Source of the DNA: Stomoxys calcitrans
Taxonomy: Eukaryota > Arthropoda > Insecta > Diptera > Muscidae
NCBI RefSeq assembly: GCF_963082655.1
Contig: NC_081553.1
Coordinates: forward strand, 228,618,482 to 228,682,481
Length of the DNA: 64,000 nt
Direction: 5' to 3'
The stretch's first letter is position 1. Each line of letters starts with the position of its first letter. Under the pieces are notes generated by a model. That model had not been told where the DNA came from, ran no database searches, and saw only the letters and a program-made list of their open reading frames with translations. This document shows, piece by piece, positions 12,160-24,402 of the stretch. Made by a program: the position numbers and the translations under genes.

Positions 12160-12186
12160 CAGAGAGAGAGAGTGAGAGAGAGGGGG
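12160..12186 (+). promoter_or_regulatory. GAGA-repeat tract (possible GAGA-factor site)
   Basis: AGAGAGAGAGTGAGAGAGAG gives clustered GAGAG pentamers, the recognition word of the fly GAGA factor. It may simply be a microsatellite; there is no functional evidence. Confidence 0.3.
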
Positions 12187-13049
12187 GAATACGAGAGACA
12201 AGAGTGCTAACATTGTGGCATGCCATGTAAAGATAAATGGCCCATTTAACATAAGAAGCTTGCGAAGGATTTTAAACAAATCTTCAGTGGTAAACGGCCG
12301 TAACAGTGGCATACGACATTTAGGTATATTTTCCTCTTCACGAAATTGCAAAAAGGAGAGATGTATGGAAATTTGGGAATTTTATCTAGTTTTTTTGTAA
12401 ATAACTTTGGACACGGCATTCTGAATATAAATGAATAAAAAACTTTTGAAATGCCCCAAGACAGCATCTATTCTTAGCTAGAGCAAACCAAAACAATCTG
12501 TCATATAGAAAATGGTGCTAAAGGATATGGAAATAAAGTGTTTACCAACTTTTGGTATTCGGTAGTAGAGAAGACTTACTATGGTTCCGAATTGCATGGC
12601 ACCTGGGCACAAAAAGTGTATGACCGCTGAAAAAGAACAATGCTAAAGGTACCAATGGTTTGCGGATAAGTTGATTTCGCAAGACACTACATAAGAACGT
12701 ACATCCTATTTTACAGCAGAATGCAAACATTTTCTTGCCAGTGAGCGCTAACGGATTCAAGGTTCTGTTCAAAAAATAGCGGCAAAAAAAATGAAAAATT
12801 CTGCAAAGTAAATAAAAATACTTAAAGACTTCAAGTTGACTATTTAAAAAAAAATCTACTGTGCCCATTGCACTTGTACTAGAATCACTGTTAATAGACA
12901 TGAAGAAATTTACAGGACTAATTTTTTCGAACTTAAGTTTGCTGCAAGAACTGAATTTATGGTCTAATGGCCAATGGATTTCGATTATGAAACATTGTGG
13001 GGTTTGAAGTAGAGCGACACCTTGGTGTAATGAAATCAAAGGCTAAGTA

Positions 13050-14650
13050 CAAGGCTAAAATACTAAAAAATTTTGCTTTTGCGAAAGAATGGTTAATTGT
13101 TGACCTAAAATATACCAAAACGAGGCAGTACTTGGAACATTTTCATGAACAATTTCTTTAGAAAATGGAATTTGGGATATTAAGGTGCCTCCCTGATGTG
13201 TTGTTGATTTATTTCTTGTAAAGGAGATAGTACTTGAGGGGTATGAGAAAAAAACTCTTTCCAAACTTGAAACTTAGATATAAAGAACAAACAAAGTAAT
13301 ACATGGAGTGCTCTAGTAAATATTGGCAGTACTTGGAGTGTTTGAGAAAGAATCTTCATAAACTAGAATATTTAACCAGTCTCTGGCCATAAAATTGTAA
13401 AATAGGAAACAAATATTGTAAAAGAGGAATTTGGTTATAAAAATCCAATCTCAGATCATGGGAATGTGCCTTAGCCTTTTCTCAAGGTTGTACAAATAGA
13501 TTATTTCCAAAGCATTCAAGAGAAAAGTGGAATCTGAGGTATAAATAGCTGGTCTGTTACCACGAGTGTTTTTCGTAAGCTTTCTCCATGAACCACAAGT
13601 GGTTGGATTTTTTACGATGTTTTCGTAAACATATGACATAATACTTGGAGTGTTCGAGAAAAAAATACTTTGTAAGGTAGTAAACATGGATATTTTAAAA
13701 GCAAGGGAGATAGTAGTTGGAGTGGTTGTCAAAAATTTTTTTTTCAATTTGGAACATTAATATCAATTTTTTTATCATAAGAATTTGCGTAGATTTCGCT
13801 GAAGGCTGCAAAAGTTTGTTTTTTCAAAAGCATACGCGGAATGTTCAAGAGAAGTTTTCTGCAAATAAAAACAGTACTTCGAGTGTTCAAGAAAAATATG
13901 AAATAAAATGATGAATTGGTTGTAGAAAACTGGTCTCTTGTGAGAATTCACTTTAGGCTTCGCTTAGGATGGTAAAATGTTTTTTTTTCAAAAAAAAAGA
14001 AGATGTAGTACTTCGAGAGTTCAAGAGAAATTTTCTTTTCAAAATCCAGGATTTAGGGTTTAAAGAGCTTGATAAGTGTTTTTTCTATAAATTTTTCAAG
14101 GACCACGAAGTAGTATTTGGAGTGTTATATAGGCCCTTAAATATAAAGAGCCAAGAGAACTTATCTTAGGCTTCCTTAAAGATATGTAAATGGGTTTGTT
14201 AAAGGGCAAAGGAGATAATATTTGGAGAGTTCAAGAAACGATTTTTTTTGTAAAATTGATCTAGGGTATGAAGTGCTGGTTATTATATATGTTTATCGTA
14301 AGCCAAATCTAACCTTAACCGAATTAATTTTTCGCCTACCAAAAGAAACTTGGAGTGTTCGAGAGAAAATTTCTCTGTAAAATTGGAATCTGGGATAAAA
14401 ATCCAGTCCCATTCAGGCCATGAGAATTTGTCTTAGTCTCCAAAAAAAGAAAATTGAAAAAAGTATTTCAAAAGCAGATGAAGAAGTACTTGGAGTGTTC
14501 GAGGGAAAATTTTTCATGTAGGTTAGGTCTTCTTTTATCATGGTTGTTTCCCTAAAGCTATCTTCTAAAACCACATTAGTTTCCAGCATAAGGATATGAG
14601 TTGAAACTTGGTGTGTTCAAGAGAAAATGTTTTTGAATATACATAGCGTG
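13050..14650 (+). repeat. Degenerate long-period tandem array (AGTACTTGGAGTGTTCGAGA)
   Basis: The box AGTACTTGGAGTGTTCGAGA, usually followed by GAAAATTTTC and often by AATTGGAATCTGGGAT, recurs about 12 times: near 13128, 13224, 13340, 13640, 13710, 13875, 14006, 14110, 14219, 14349, 14486 and 14608. Spacing is irregular, about 70-240 bp. Secondary words such as TGAGAATTTGTCTTAG appear in several units. It is an old, diverged satellite-like array with no coding signal. Confidence 0.65.
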
Positions 14651-15800
14651 TTCACTCATGAAAATTTTAGTGAGGCCAAATGCCAAATCTGGCTTAAATG
14701 AGCTTAAGCAAACTACCTTAAAATCTAAGATTAGCATTGAAACTATATATGATCTAAAGATAAATCATCGAAAACATTTAATTGAACCTCCTTTTTTTCC
14801 CCTGACTAAGTTACCACACCTAGTATCGTCAAAAGTTTCTTTCAACAATTGTCATTATTAACCAGGCATAACGATTTGTTTTCGGTTATAATTTTTGTTA
14901 AACAGAGGATGTCAAATGTTTCCTCGGGAAATGTTATTGTTTCAAAAAAAAAAAACACCACGACATTTAACATCATAACAACAAAATCATATTTACTTTG
15001 TTATTATTTTTTTTGCTTGAAAAAATCTTACAAGCAATGGGTTTTAATGGTACATCAGCTTGTCTCGCCATTTCCTACGCTTCTAAATGTCCTTTTTAAT
15101 GTCAATGTGATTGTCGGCCTTACAAATGGAGATGGGAAATGGAAGGCAGAGAAGGTTACAAACGTTTGTAATAAACGTTATGTTAAATGGTCCAATAGAT
15201 AGGGCCAAATGTTCTACTTCTTCTCCTTCCTCAAAAGTCGTCTTAAGGTCGCTGCTTGTGTCTGTGTTGGATATGTATCTATGTACACAGTTAATATCAT
15301 TATTGGCCTTTTGAGATGGTCATGAAATAATAACAAATAAAATGGAACAAAATTCCCTACGGCCCAATTTTGTAAGGAAGGCGCGCGTGGCTAGGAAATG
15401 GAAGTGTGAGTCAGAATGTGATAGTCACCCCATTCACCCACCATTGAATAGCCATTAGACCACAAGACAAAAGCTGTGTGTTTACTTACAACATGTATGT
15501 ATGCATGCATGCATGTACTAAGAGTATGGGTAAGGGGGTATGTGTTTAGAACTTAAATATATGTTTATATGACAACAATGCAACCAAATGTAAATATCAC
15601 AATCATATGCAAAATAACGCATGCTCATGACAACACTTGTTTTTTTGTGTATTTGTGTCAACGAAACATGTCCTCACATGTTCGAAAGAGAGCATGGGTA
15701 CCAACCAGTATGAGTTGGTTGTGGAAGTAATCAGCTGTTCATACACAACCATCCAATACACGAAAAGAAACGAAAAAATTTCAAAGTAGATCATACTTTG
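14650..15800. other. Unassigned AT-rich DNA
   Basis: Short ORFs only. A GTATGTATGCATGCATGCAT microsatellite lies near 15496-15516. No recognised domain. Confidence 0.4.
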
Positions 15801-16095
15801 GCAAATATCTGGTATATAAAAGTATTTTTGGCTGTTTGCTTGTTCCGTATAGACTTCAAAGTGGCTGAACGGATTTTTTTAAAACTTTTACAGATTGTGT
15901 AGGATGGTCCTGAAGGGACAAGAGGGTCAACAAATGTCTGGGAAGCCACCGACTCAGAAAAAAACCTACCAAGTACGACCGGGACAATATGGGACTTGAA
16001 GACTGAAGTACGAACTCGAATTAGGAGACAAGTGTCTTGCGGCCCGCCTAAAAATCGATCAATCGGACATGCAGGCCGACCGGTATAATACGGCT
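15800..16095 (+). repeat. Family C repeat fragment
   Basis: It shares TTCCGTATAGAC, GATTGTGTAGGATGGTC and GGGACAATATGGGACT words with the family C block at 8.2-9.5 kb. Confidence 0.5.
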
Positions 16096-16223
16096 CAAAT
16101 GTGAAATTTTATATTACAAAATATATTTTAATTGAGGGAAATCAACATTTTGATTTCCTATCTTGATCTGGCCTTACGTCACTACGAGAGTATAGTAACA
16201 CTGAATATGTTGCAAGGTACTGT

Positions 16224-16985
16224 GTGAACATAGACAGCAGTGGGTCACGAGCGTCGTCGTCGTCCGACTATGTGACCCTCCGACCTCTTCCGTGTGGCAA
16301 TATACCTAACAGCAGCATCCCAGCCCCAATATTGCCAGGCCAGTGCCAGGAAGTGTATCTTTTTTGCAATGGTCTGAGAGGAAAGATCGACGAAAAAGTG
16401 GATTTTATGAGGCGGAAGAACATATTGATTGATGCGATCCAGGAGACAAAGCTAACCAACAGCTACAGCCTGCACAGTTGTCAAGGATATATTGTGCTAA
16501 GTAAGGATCTCTTAAGGAATGGAGGTGGGGGATTGGCCTTCGTGGTATACCATTTCGTGCAATATAGACCCATCTCGCCTGCGTCTGGCGCTAGTGACCC
16601 CTACATGCCGAGACAAAGCTATACAACGCGTACATACCGCCGGTTGGTAGTTGTGTCCCAATTAATGGCCAGGTTTACAAGCCCCACATAATTGGGCTAC
16701 TATCGTCAGCTTCTAGGAGACTTTAATGCGCATCACATTTCATGACATTCTCCAAAAGAAGGCCTATTAGGCCGGATTCAGAGAGTACTCCAATCGCCGC
16801 TTCAGGGAAATGACACCCCCTCAAATGTGCCAGCTGCCGAGACATCATTAAGGCAGCAGCAGCGACCCAATTTCCCTGCGCAGGCAGTGGTACACGCAAA
16901 CGAGCGTGATGGGATTCGTTGTATGGACCCCACTAACCCAGAATCAAGTTTCGATGATATGTTCCTAATTTATAAAGCAATGTTT
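16224..16985 (+). pseudogene. LINE ORF2 endonuclease (EEP-type) remnant
   Basis: The frame reads FCNGLRGKIDEKVDFMRRKN, then AIQETKLTNSYSLHSCQGY and NGGGGLAFVVYH, the N-terminal half of the apurinic-type endonuclease of Jockey/I-like non-LTR retrotransposons. The ET following the Q is the catalytic Glu motif. After about 16660 the frame shifts: the LLGDFNAHH motif (catalytic Asp/Asn) is readable around 16710-16735 in another frame. Frameshifts and stops make it dead. It ends near 16985 in unrelated sequence, with no RT attached. Confidence 0.75.
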
Positions 16986-17159
16986 TCTTGAACACTATAA
17001 GTACTATCTCATCAGCCTTCGTATATATTCATGTAAAAGGCCTTAAGCGAAGGTGATATCACTGTCTCGTAGAGAATTTGTTAGGCAGTGAGTATACGCA
17101 TTTAGTGCGTAGAAACTTGGAATCGAAACCTGGTGAGAACATCAAAAACATTTTCAGCG

Positions 17160-17298
17160 ATAAATATCTCCTTGTAAGACTACTCTACAAAGAAGTTGTA
17201 CGACTACTCTACAAGGAGGTTGTACTCTACAAGGAGGTTGTACTCTACAAGGAGGTTGTACTCTACAAGAAGATTGTACGACTGCTCTACAGGGTGGT
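17160..17298 (+). repeat. 18-bp minisatellite (TACTCTACAAGGAGGTTG)
   Basis: The unit TACTCTACAAGGAGGTTG is repeated four to five times near-perfectly, with longer variants (GTACGAC insert) at both ends. It stays open in one frame because 18 is a multiple of 3; that alone is not evidence of coding. Confidence 0.8.
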
Positions 17299-17416
17299 TT
17301 CCTGACCTACAATCTAAATCATTGATCATATGTCTATATCTTCCGTTTATTATAGCCCTGGCATAAAGTTCAAAGAAAGATTTGGTCCATAATTGGTTAT
17401 TTAGGAGACAAAAATA

Positions 17417-17850
17417 TTCTTTCTCGAACTAAAGTTAAAGATTTTGCAATTGTTGTTTGTTTCTCTTTCGAGACGAGCTAAATGATCGGAGATTGTCTTT
17501 GCAAATGAAAATGGAAAGCCAGAGATAGCAACACGCACCAATCACTATGGGACGCGTTTCGTCTTTGATTAGAAGACTTTTCAACCATATTAGGTGTGAT
17601 GGCTTCAAGGCCCGTGAGTTGGTAAGTTGTTTTTGAATCGTATTAATTGCGAAAACTCCTCTATGATACAATTACCACATTAACCACGCTCGACAACCCT
17701 GTCTATTAGCTGTACTTTTTCCCAATGCAGACTGTTTTTACTGCGACAATTACACGACCTCCGTAGTACACATGATTATGTGCATCTGTTGGAAGTTGTA
17801 TTGATGGTTTCGAACGCTTGACAACGGCATCATACAGGCTCGGCATTATT
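17417..17850 (+). repeat. 512-bp-type repeat, copy 1
   Basis: TTGTTTCTCTTTCGAGACGA, AATGATCGGAGA, CACTATGGGACGCGTTTCGT and AATTACCACATTAACCACGC match the block at 44.4-45.13 kb in order. This copy is truncated before the tRNA-like B-box seen in the other. Confidence 0.65.
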
Positions 17851-18756
17851 AAAATTATATACTCTTTGATATGATAGAATTCAACTCTCTGCTTTTAAAT
17901 GGAATTTTCATGCTGATGCTTCATTAGCTTAGTAGTAGTAGTATATTTGATTAAAGTTCATTCTAAGTTTTATTAAAAATGCATTTACTTTCTTTCAAAA
18001 AAACCGCAATTACTTTTTGGGCAACCCAATAGCTACTCAAGTTTATATTCACATACTGTACTCTTTGATATGATAGAATTCATGCTGATAGGCGTTTCTA
18101 AGCTTAGCTTAGAAACCCATCGGTTTTTGCTGTTTGACTATTTTCTCCAGTTGCGAAATAGCTGTAGTGAATGTCAGATTTCGGGACAAAGTTCTTTTCA
18201 CATCCTTAGCACTGCTTGGAAAGGACTTATAATACGGTGAATAAAAAATATGCACTACTTTATAGCTATGGACTACATTACGCTACCAACTCGGCTATCG
18301 GGGCGCCATCGACACGAAGGCCATCGACTTAAGGACAATACGGTGAATTGAAAATATGAACTACTTTACAGCTATGGACTACTTTACGCTACTGTTATGT
18401 AGTCACAGTACAAGATCCTGGAGAAAATGTCATCATACCACATCCAATTTTTGACCTCGTTTTTGCATATGAGATCGGATCAAAATTTGAGGTAGGTTCC
18501 CGCAACTAAATATACACCCATCGCTCAAGAAGGATGAAATTTTGTCAATACAGTACGGGATCAGTAGGGGATATCTTTGAATATAAATGCTGCTTCCAAA
18601 TTTGTCTATCAATGCCGGGTGTATCTGGAGAAGAGAGTGGCACAAAAGTCGGCAAGCTACGTTCCTTGACATTGGCAACTGCATAATGCAATCTCTCGTA
18701 AAGATTTACCTTGCGAGTAGAGAGAACATTTTGCAAACGATATGGCGGCGTGGTTT
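17850..18756. other. Unassigned, with a small duplication
   Basis: TACGGTGAAT..AAAATATG..CTACTTTA and AGCTATGGACTAC occur near 18233 and again near 18342. Between them (18281-18308) lies a fragment of the minus-strand SINE head also seen at 38.88 kb (CTACCAACTCGGCTATCGGG). Confidence 0.5.
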
Positions 18757-19063
18757 ATAATGTTTTATGATTGAAATAAAGAAAATCTTAACATAGTTGC
18801 ACAATTGTACATACAATTGGGCGCAAAAACCATAGGGCAATCCAAAATCGTAAGCTAAGAATATGAAAACATTGACTTACGTATATGCAGGTGAAAAATT
18901 GAATTCGACATAATGTTTTATGATTGAAATAAAGAAAATCTTAACATAATTGCACAATTGTACATACAATTGGGCGCAAAAACCATAGGGCAATCCAAAA
19001 TCGTAAGCATGAGAATATGAAAACATTGACTTACGTATATGCAGGTGAAAAATTGAATTCGAC
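18757..19063 (+). repeat. 153/154-bp tandem duplication, nearly identical copies
   Basis: ATAATGTTTTATGATTGAAA begins at 18757 and again at 18910. The copies differ by a few bases only (for example AAGCTAAG against AAGCATGAG), so the duplication is recent. It has no recognised coding content. Confidence 0.9.
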
Positions 19064-20680
19064 ATACACAAACCGATAGATTCGATTTCGAGCGATTGTC
19101 GTTTGTTCGTCTGGACCACTGTTTGATGTCCACAAACAGGCTATTAATTCGATTTTTACAATAATAAAATTTACGACTAAAAATGCGACAAGTGGATCTG
19201 TGGCTTTTCAATTTGTGCCCTAGAACACACCTTCACGCTTCCAAGACCCAAAAGTAAACTCAAAACAAATCATTGACTAGGAATACCAATAATTTCATAA
19301 ATAGGTTAATTATCACTTTTTGTCCACACAAGTCAATGTAATCGAGGCCAGATTTTTATTGTATCACCACATTTCCTTATCAAATTTGAGCCTAACCTCT
19401 AGAGTCAAGTTGTAATTTAAACTTAAAGGAGGCTGATAAAAGCCAATAATATTTTAGCAAATTTTAGTTCTCCGGCATAGTACAGAATTATATATTTCTT
19501 TTGATTGTGTCATTTTGATTTTTATATAACTAATTCTTTTTTTGAAACATGTGAAAGTTAAAAAAATTATTTAAAAATTATAAGCTCAGCAAGTTTGTAC
19601 ACATTTATAACAAAAAAAAAATATATTTTTTGATATTTATTTATACATCACAGTCTATTTTCTTTTTTTCTATTGTGTATTTTTTGTTAACTTAACAAAC
19701 AAACTTACAAAATTTATCACAATATTCTCGGGCTTTCTTTTTTGAGGGCATATTCTTTTAAAGCACCACTTTTTTAAGTCTTGTTAAAGAAAACAGTGGC
19801 CTTAAATTTTTTTTCACAAAACTAATGAAGCAACTATCGCAATGCTTAAAAATAAATCGAAAAATCACTGAAGTGTTTGCTTAAAATTCCAATTGACAAC
19901 TGAACTAGGGTGGTAACCAAAATAAATAAATAAACCCTTAAGGAAAAAAAATAACCAAAAAAGAAAATAAAGGCACTCATTCTCAGTCGTTCAGTTTGCC
20001 AATAACAACAACAGCAGCAAAACAATTTGTTATGCTTACAACATTTGAACCAAAGCAAAAAAGGATATACATTTTGGTTGGGCCCTCTATGTTTTCGTAG
20101 TATTTGGGAATTTTAGCCTTTTGTTTGAAGAATGATGGCATAGTTGTTAGTTCTTACCTTAAGGCATTCCCTTTCGCATTCATTCATTCATTCACTCATT
20201 CTTGAAGTCTAGTCATAACAATTATTGACAAAACATTCTTTGCTCACTAATTGCATGTTAATGCTATGCACCATAAATGGTTAAACCTCAGGGCAGGTAT
20301 GGCCCAGCTATGCTAGGTGATGGTGTTATAGTACCTGTGAAGGTGGGTTGCCGCATTGAGACATTTTTTTAATGAAAAAAAAAAAAAAATATGCATCTCA
20401 TCGTAAAACGCCCACTTAGTCTAAAGTGATTAAAGAACCATTACTTTAAGGAGCCATTACATAAGAAATCATTACACGACCATTAAGTTCAGCTGGCCCA
20501 AACCTTGGCTTAAAAATTTCCCCGATTTATATGTGGAATAATTTGACGGTTGGACCAAATCAAGAAGAGTAGTAGAATGCAGCGGAATCAAAATGGTCCA
20601 AAAAGCAAATGTTGGCCGAATAGAATACCAATTTCTACTAGCTGTCCCGTTGTACTTCGCTAAATCCTAAGCTGGTACCA
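19064..20680. other. Unassigned AT-rich DNA
   Basis: It contains T-rich tracts near 19600-19690, a CATTCATTCATT microsatellite at about 20179-20195 and an A run near 20377. No gene recognised. Confidence 0.4.
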
Positions 20681-20682
20681 AA

Positions 20683-20865
20683 GAGGCCACCGCAACACAG
20701 AGGTTAGCATGCCTGTTTTTGGCGCTGAACGCCTGGGTTGATGTCCCGGCGAGAACCTCAGGAAACATTTTCAGCTTTGGTTATCGTTCTTAGTGCTGGC
20801 ATCAGCTTATCGGACATACCCCTGTTCGTTAATGGAAGGTTTATGATGAAATTTGCATTTTACCC
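20683..20865 (+). mobile_element. tRNA-derived SINE (S1), degraded
   Basis: GAGGCCACCGCAACACAGAG then GTTAGCATGCC forms the tRNA-like head (A-box region), followed by CTGAACGCCTGGGTTGATGTCC (a damaged B-box) and CCCCTGTTCGTTAATGGAAG from the 3' body. Other copies: 27327-27620 and 62936-63150. Confidence 0.6.
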
Positions 20866-21310
20866 ATCATCCAGACAATCTGAATTATGGGTCCCTCTCA
20901 GATCCACATTAATTGATTTGTTAAATTTTTTATATGTTTATTTGTTATCTACTTTCAAACCCCTATAATAAAGCTACTGTGTGGGATACACCATTTTGGA
21001 AGATCGAAAGGCTTATCCTTCTCTTTGAATGCAAACCTTTTACACTACTACCAGAGACTTTTCATTGGCAATCCCATGGTAACTTGGTAAAGATAGGACC
21101 ATATTTTTTAGATAAAGCTGTAATATAGACCGATCTCCCAATTTATGGTCCTTTGGCCATAAAAAGCGAAATAATTACACGATTTTGCAGATATTCGGAA
21201 AAGTGAGTTGCACTAGACCCTCGACATCTGCAGAAAGTTTTCTACATCGAACCTTATTTAGATATAGCTTCCATATAGGCCGTTCTCGTGATTTAGGATC
21301 TTAAGCCCAA
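20865..21310. repeat. Family A/C-type repeat fragments
   Basis: Words like ATTTATGGTCCTTTGGCCAT, ATATTCGGAAAAGTGAG and CTTCCATATAGGCCG resemble the dispersed families but are too short to place precisely. Confidence 0.35.
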
Positions 21311-22990
21311 AATGTGCATTTATAACCCAATTTTTTTAATTTCTTTTATTTATTTATTTTTTTTTAATTTTTATTTTATAAATAAATATTTTTTTTTTTA
21401 AATTGTTTTATTTCAAAATAAAGAAAATAAAAAGATATGAAAAAATAGTATGGTTTAATATGGCTTAAATAAATATAAAAAATTAAAAAAAAGAAATAGA
21501 TATAATAAAACATTAAAAAAATAAAAATAATAAAACGTAAAAATAATAAAAGAAACATTACAAAAATTAAAAAAAAATATATAAAAAATAAAACTTTATT
21601 TAATTTTTCTATTTTTACAATTTGTTTTTTTGCTATTTCTTATCATTAATTTTTTAAATTTTTGTTTTCGTTTATTTTTATTCTTGAATTTTTTATTTTT
21701 AAGGATTTATTTCTACAAATTAAAATGTTTTAATCTTTTTTTCAATTTTTGTTTTAAAATTTTTATTTCAACTTTATTTTTTACTTTTATTTACATTTAT
21801 TACCCTTGTCTATTTATTATTCATTTATATATTTTTTTAAATTGGGTTTTTATTTTTAATTTAACCCTGTAAATTTCGATTTTTCATTTCTTTTTTTTTT
21901 TTAAATAGATATTATTTTATTTTTTTTAAATAAATAAAAAAAATCATAGGGTTAAATATGGCCAAAAAAATTAAATACTAAAAAAAGAAATAATTAATAA
22001 AACATAAAAAAATAGAAATAATAAAAACAATAAAAAACTATAAAAAAATAAATAAAAATAATAAAATAATTAAAACACCTAAACAAAAGACTTGTACTAA
22101 ATTTTTTCTTCTATTACTATTTTGCTTTTTTTTGTTTTATTTGTTACTTTTTTATTTTCATTAATGTTTTAACTTTTGTTTTATTTTTATTTTTATTTTT
22201 TTTTTTTAATTTTTTTTTTTAATTTTATTTATTGTTTAATTTTGAATCTTACGAATTAAGATATTTCAATTTTTATATTAACTTTATCTTTTTTTTAATT
22301 TTAACTTTTATTTTACAATCTATTTAATTTAATTTTTTTAATTTACTTTTTTATTGTTGTTTTTTTTAAATTTATTTTTACTTCTAATTTAATATAATTT
22401 AATTTTTATTAAATTTCATTTTATTTTTAGTTTTGATTTTTATTTTATTTTTTGCAAACATTACAACTAACATATCTATGTATAAAATTCAAGTGTTGTT
22501 AATTAATGATAATAATTTTAAATACTTATCTGTTTTATTTCTAGTTCTATTTTTGTTTTTAGTCTTATTTAGTTCGGCCTGGCCGACCGCAATATGAGTC
22601 TACATGCTTAAATATTTTATTTTAATTTTTATCTTCTTCAAGTATTATTTGTTATTTAATGTGTTACTTATATAATTTTTTGTTTTTATTTCAAGATTTA
22701 AATTTAAAATTTTTTCTTTAATTTTTTGTTGTTTTATTTCTGTTTGTGTTTTTACATTTATTTTTTTTATCTTATTTTATCTTAGTTTTTTTTCCTTGTA
22801 ATTTTTAGTTTTTTTTTTTAATTTTATTTTCTAAGAAAATTTTAATTTTCTTTTCCTTTGTGATTTTTAAATTCTATTTTTAACTTTTTTATTAGTTTTA
22901 TTTAGATTTTTTTAGTTTTATCTTTATTTTAATTTTTGGTGTTAGTGAAATTCTTATTTTTAATATTATTTTATAATTTTTATTATGCAA
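21310..22990. repeat. 1.7-kb A/T low-complexity tract
   Basis: The stretch is nearly pure A/T, built of (T)n(A)n words such as TTTTATTTTTA and AAATAAATAAAAATAA, with strand-asymmetric T-rich and A-rich halves. The two T-poor blocks at 21410-21590 and 21945-22080 are A-rich; the rest is T-rich. All ORFs here are composition artefacts. Confidence 0.85.
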
Positions 22991-23009
22991 TGTGTTTTTT
23001 TTCGATACT

Positions 23010-23390
23010 TGTGATGACGCTTGAGGTCAAATGAGCGACACCGTAGTTAGCGGCATAGTCTTGGGTTTTGGCATTGGGTAGTTCCATCTATACGTATGGA
23101 TCGAAAATTGGGGAGAGTTTAAATATTAGGTGTCTAGATGGGAGACCATGAAACCTAGTTCATGCTGGGTATACCACGTCTCTATAGGGAGAAATCCTGC
23201 TCACATTACATTATTGCAGGCTTAGATAGCAGAGGCGGCTTAAAAAAGTATCAGGGGAGGGTTAAAATAGTGACAGGAGCTGGTTGAAACTTTATCTGGA
23301 TTAGCTACCTTAATATCCACATGGCATCGATATAGCCGTCATGTTAGCCAACGACAAGATTCGACAAAGAATCCTGTACAAAGTGAAGTT
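23010..23390 (+). pseudogene. Decayed LINE RNase H remnant (tentative)
   Basis: ATCTATACGTATGGATCGAA reads as IYTYGSK, resembling the conserved YTDGSK start of LINE RNase H with the first catalytic Asp changed to Tyr. The downstream sequence has stops in all frames. Confidence 0.35.
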
Positions 23391-23394
23391 CTGT

Positions 23395-23515
23395 TAAACT
23401 TAACAGTTAGGTTAGGTTAAGTTAGGTTAAAAGGGGGGGTGCAGATATAAATCTGCCCCATGACACTATGGAAATATACCTAAGGCAGTAATCGGCTTTT
23501 TCTGCACTCTAAAAC
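23395..23515 (-). mobile_element. Retroposon 3' end with TAACCTAACC-type tail
   Basis: On the minus strand, AAGCCGATTACTGCCTTAGG leads into TATATCTGCACCC and a tail of TAACCTAACTTAACCTAACC. The same 3' end terminates the LINE at 28842-28928, so this is a severed LINE tail or a SINE using that tail. Confidence 0.6.
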
Positions 23516-24402
23516 TTAACAACGTTATGACTTTATTATGCAATGTTCGAAAAGAGAAAAAAATTTCGTTTCAGATAAATTTAAAATTTTCTAACCTTAC
23601 CAACCTCTTTGATGCGAGAAAAATATACAATAAAACGGTAACCCAGGTTAGCGCGAAGTGACGTCTCCTTAGTCGCCTAACTCAAACTCTTCTCAATTTA
23701 TAGTTTATTTATGATATTCAAAAGTTATTCCCCTATTCCTAAGATCCTGCCTACGACATACAATAACAACAACCTTTGCTAAAGGAGGGTTACTTGCACC
23801 AACAACAATAACAATACTGTCGCTATGCTTATATCGTTGGCTTGTTTAGCATAATACCGTAGTTAAGTGCAAAATAATGAATTTATTTATGTGCGCCATA
23901 TATATTCGGAAAATGTGCCTCGTAATGTTATGTGTAGAGAAACATTTTAATTTGAACCCCACAACAGTTGAGTTGTAGAAAAAAGAGTGAATTTATTGCT
24001 GTTACTTTTTTTTAAGAAAAGGATGACAGGAAGAAAGTGCGACGGCATGTTGCATGTCGCGGAGAATTAGTCTCATAGTAATTCAGGAAAATAAAGACAC
24101 ATTTTATGGCAGACAGTTGCAGAAAAACGATAAATACTTTGGGCATATTACAATCTCAAAACAATAGACTATTCGGCAAAAGAAAGCATAACAGTAAGGA
24201 TAGATTATTTAGTCGGAGAAAAAAATATAGAAAATTTTTTACAAAAATCGTAAATTTTAAGAATTTTTCAAGTGCAAAATAAAAAAAAATATTTTAAGAA
24301 AAGAAAAATCTTTGGAAATACATTTTTTGAAACTTAATTTTCATGACCTTTGGTTTTTGAAAAAGTAATCGAACTAAATTCAACAAAAAAAAATAAGCTT
24401 AC
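23516..24402. other. Intronic AT-rich DNA next to cno exon 5
   Basis: It holds AATTTT-type low-complexity words at about 24195-24360. No exon or transposon recognised. Confidence 0.4.

Larger units (their letters stand above)
10063..13050. other. Unassigned, mostly unique-looking DNA
   Basis: I found no gene here beyond the weak exon-like end at 11.7 kb. There is a pyrimidine-rich tract at 11080-11105 and a GAGAGA run at 12161-12185. Short ORFs on both strands lack any recognised domain. Confidence 0.4.
1..24402 (-). other. cno: Probable large cno intron running off the left edge
   Basis: Exon 5 ends in a consensus donor at 24402. No minus-strand exon with afadin FHA, DIL or PDZ sequence was recognised to the left. 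The simplest reading is a transposon-filled intron of more than 24 kb. The region could still hold exons or nested genes that I could not recognise. Confidence 0.55.

Noticed and set aside
17078..17305. Repeat protein with VRLLYKEVVLYKEVV units
   Set aside because: It is the 18-bp minisatellite read in the one frame that lacks stops; the frame has no flanking coding signal.
21376..21872. Phe/Leu/Tyr-rich ORFs on both strands
   Set aside because: They are products of the A/T tract; codons are almost all TTT, TTA, ATT and TAT.
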